Origin: Crocinitomicaceae bacterium
Lineage (GTDB): Bacteria; Bacteroidota; Bacteroidia; Flavobacteriales_D; Crocinitomicaceae
Assembly: GCA_013215515.1 (NCBI GenBank)
Contig: JABSPC010000181.1
Span: forward strand, 1-6,338
DNA length: 6,338 nucleotides
Reading direction: 5' to 3'
Shown here: piece after piece, positions 4,651-6,338 of the stretch
How positions within the stretch are numbered: the first letter of the stretch is position 1
Layout: each line of letters starts with the position of its first letter
Program-made: the position numbers and the translations under genes
The notes under the pieces: model-generated
Database searches by the model: none
Told to the model about the DNA's origin: nothing
Seen by the model: only the letters and a program-made list of their open reading frames with translations

Positions 4651-6031
4651 TTTCTTCTTTATTAGCGGTTACTTCTGATTCAATAGTAAAATTAGCAGTT
4701 CTCGTCGAAATTTTGTCGCCGACTTGAACCTTGTTCGATGCATCAATGGTTTTTCCTTTATGGGTTGTAATAGAAAAGCCTCTGTTCAATACGTTTATTG
4801 GGTCCATTAATCGAATGGATTGAACCAAACGATCCAAATTATTTTGTTCTTTAAGTAAAAGGGATTCAGAATAATGCGGTAACTGTTCTGTAATTCGGAT
4901 TAATCCATTTCGTTGGTCTTGAATCATTAATCGACCCGAACTTACCGTTGAATGTTCTAGCCTTCGAACCCGTTCTTTGTTGAATTCAAAGGATCTTAAT
5001 GCGCCTGATTGAAGACCGCTTCTGAATTCTTGCAACACGTATTTTTCTTTGCTTAAGGCTCCTGTTGCAACTGCACTAAACGATGTGCTGACTTTCGCAA
5101 GAGTTAATTTGGTAAGTTCCAATATTTGCATTGTATGCGTTCTAATACTCTTTATGGCGTCTTTCACTGGAACGGCAAATTCGTGGAAAGCTTGAATCAA
5201 AAAATCACCCAGTTCAGTTGGCGTAATTGCATTTCTATACGATATCATTTCGGCAACGGTGAGGTTTGTTGAGTGTCCAATTCCAGTAAGAATAGGTATA
5301 GGAAATGATGCAATTGCTTTACACAAATTAAAGTTGTTATAGCACGACATTCCAACTTCGCCACCTCCACCACGGACGATCACAACAATATCGAAATGAT
5401 CTCGAACACGTTTAATATTTTCCAGTTGAGCAATTATCGTTGTCTCGGCTTTTTCTCCTTGTAATGTAGCAGGAAAAAGCATCGTAAAGAAGTTGTAATT
5501 CCAATTGTTTAGCTCAATTACTTGCATAAAATCAGAAAGTCCTTTGCTGGATTCCGCTGAAATAACGGCAACTCGTTTTGGAAGCATTGGAAACAGAACT
5601 TGTTGGTTTGCATTGAGAAGGTTTTCCTTTTGGAGTTTTTTTAATGTTTCGGCACGCTCTCGTTGTAATTCGCCCAATGCATAATTGGGGTCAATATCGT
5701 TGATCTGAAGGCTTATTCCATAGACTTCATGGAAGTTGACCTTGACCTTCATTAGCAAGGTAGTGTCTTCCTTTAATGGCTCTTTCACAACCTCCATAAA
5801 CCGTTCGTTGATTTTATCGAAGCTGTGTTTCCAAATGGTGCCTCGCATTTCAGCAACGACCTTTCCGTCTTCTTTCTGAACCAATTCTGGATAACAATGA
5901 CCCGCTCGAGTCTGACCTAATTTGTGCATTTCCGCCTTGACCCAATATTCTCTATTGTAGCGTTCTTCTATCGTTTTTCGAATGGAAGAAACGACTTGTT
6001 GAAGCGTGAATATTTGAGGTTGTTCTGACAC
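4634..6031 (-). CDS. xseA: Exodeoxyribonuclease VII large subunit
   Basis: This 465-residue protein is the nuclease subunit. Residues about 6-112 form the OB-fold DNA-binding domain (FTLQQVVSSIRKTIEERYN through ISLQINDIDP). The catalytic region follows: VAVISAESSKGLSDF (154-168, with D167), VVIVRGGGGEVGMSCYNNFN (216-235, with R220) and GIGHSTNLTVAEM (250-262, with H253). Residues about 280-400 are the long helical coiled coil that holds XseB, and the C-terminus has the usual DPINVLNRGFSIT and VGDKI elements. At N256 the better-known proteobacterial enzymes have Asp (GVGHETD); I recall GIGHxTN as common in Bacteroidota, so this is likely a lineage trait. The start is GTG at 6031: upstream in this frame are only four codons, then the TAA of the preceding gene, and no ATG exists before residue 35, which is inside the OB fold. 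Confidence 0.95.
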   Translation of the reverse strand: MSEQPQIFTLQQVVSSIRKTIEERYNREYWVKAEMHKLGQTRAGHCYPELVQKEDGKVVAEMRGTIWKHSFDKINERFMEVVKEPLKEDTTLLMKVKVNFHEVYGISLQINDIDPNYALGELQRERAETLKKLQKENLLNANQQVLFPMLPKRVAVISAESSKGLSDFMQVIELNNWNYNFFTMLFPATLQGEKAETTIIAQLENIKRVRDHFDIVVIVRGGGGEVGMSCYNNFNLCKAIASFPIPILTGIGHSTNLTVAEMISYRNAITPTELGDFLIQAFHEFAVPVKDAIKSIRTHTMQILELTKLTLAKVSTSFSAVATGALSKEKYVLQEFRSGLQSGALRSFEFNKERVRRLEHSTVSSGRLMIQDQRNGLIRITEQLPHYSESLLLKEQNNLDRLVQSIRLMDPINVLNRGFSITTHKGKTIDASNKVQVGDKISTRTANFTIESEVTANKEENEQGN

Positions 6032-6043
6032 AAAGAAAGTGGC

Positions 6044-6338
6044 TTATTTAACTTTCTTTAGAAAAGCTTCAATCGCATTCCAGTATTCGTCACCGTTCGG
6101 TTGACCTTTCCAAAGTGCTTTTGATCCATGATAGCCTTCAAATTCTGGTATAAACTGAATTTGATCTTTCGTTAAAGTCATTCCAGATAATAACGCTGTA
6201 AGGTCTTCAACTTCACGTTTCGATGAAGTCACGAACATTGGCTTTTTAAATTTTGGAAGGATTTCAACCAAAGGATCTTTTTCGTCTGAGAAGTAATCTC
6301 CCGGACTGAATGAAACCACGGCGTCAACGTTGTCATTA
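6044..6338 (-). CDS. C-terminal part of an alpha/beta-hydrolase-like protein (5' end outside window)
   Basis: The frame is open to the right edge, so the start lies outside; 97 residues and a TAA are visible. A GTG at 6319 is in-frame but follows coding-like sequence (NDNVDAVV), so I do not take it as the start. The visible part reads VDAVVSFSPGDYF, then KKPMFVTSSKREVEDL, and ends with EGYHGSKALW followed by a WNAIEAFLKK helix. This is the layout of the C-terminal end of dienelactone-hydrolase-like alpha/beta hydrolases: a strand carrying the acid region, then a loop with the catalytic His (H70 of the visible part, in YHGS). The nucleophile would lie upstream. It precedes xseA by 12 nt in the same frame, suggesting one operon without a functional link. 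Substrate unknown. Confidence 0.7.
   Translation of the reverse strand, partial: NDNVDAVVSFSPGDYFSDEKDPLVEILPKFKKPMFVTSSKREVEDLTALLSGMTLTKDQIQFIPEFEGYHGSKALWKGQPNGDEYWNAIEAFLKKVK

Overview
The window is AT-rich chromosomal DNA, most likely from a Bacteroidota (Flavobacteriia-like) bacterium. Three things suggest this: -7 boxes of the TAnnTTTG type (1661-1668 on +, 4315-4322 on -), very few convincing Shine-Dalgarno sequences, and the gene content (a SCO1/SenC protein, a Bacteroidota-like XseA, a YCF48-like lipoprotein, paired DUF2589 genes). The species cannot be named from the sequence alone.

Layout. Positions 1-1615 (-) hold an M42 metallo-aminopeptidase followed 3 nt later by a lipoprotein with Asp-box/YCF48-like repeats that runs off the left edge. 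A 57-nt divergent spacer separates these from a SCO1/SenC gene (1673-2344, +), which has a GTG start placed directly behind a -7 box. Positions 2345-2599 are a convergent intergenic stretch with repeat-like sequence and no gene. Positions 2600-4287 (-) hold a small cluster: a DUF2589 remnant without a start, a short zinc-ribbon-like protein, a second DUF2589 gene, and a tiny tail-anchored membrane protein. The right third (4453-6338, -) is ordinary: the end of an alpha/beta-hydrolase-like gene, then xseA and xseB (exodeoxyribonuclease VII), tightly packed and probably one operon.

The most interesting part is the DUF2589 cluster. Four members carry separate lesions. (1) The second DUF2589 gene has an in-frame TAG at codon 177, then 49 more codons, a second TAG, then 75 protein-like codons to a TAA, so one frame of 303 codons contains only two internal stops, both amber. 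(2) The zinc-ribbon partner has Tyr where the fourth Cys ligand is expected. (3) The first DUF2589 gene has no start codon before its conserved core and an in-frame TAA just upstream. (4) The tail-anchored protein is split by a run of eight A; deleting one A joins its basic N-terminus to a clean C-terminal transmembrane helix. The simplest reading is a cluster decaying by point mutation and homopolymer indels. Readthrough or slippage, or assembly error, are the alternatives. TAG also ends the M42 and SCO1 genes at natural positions, so a genome-wide amber reassignment is unlikely.
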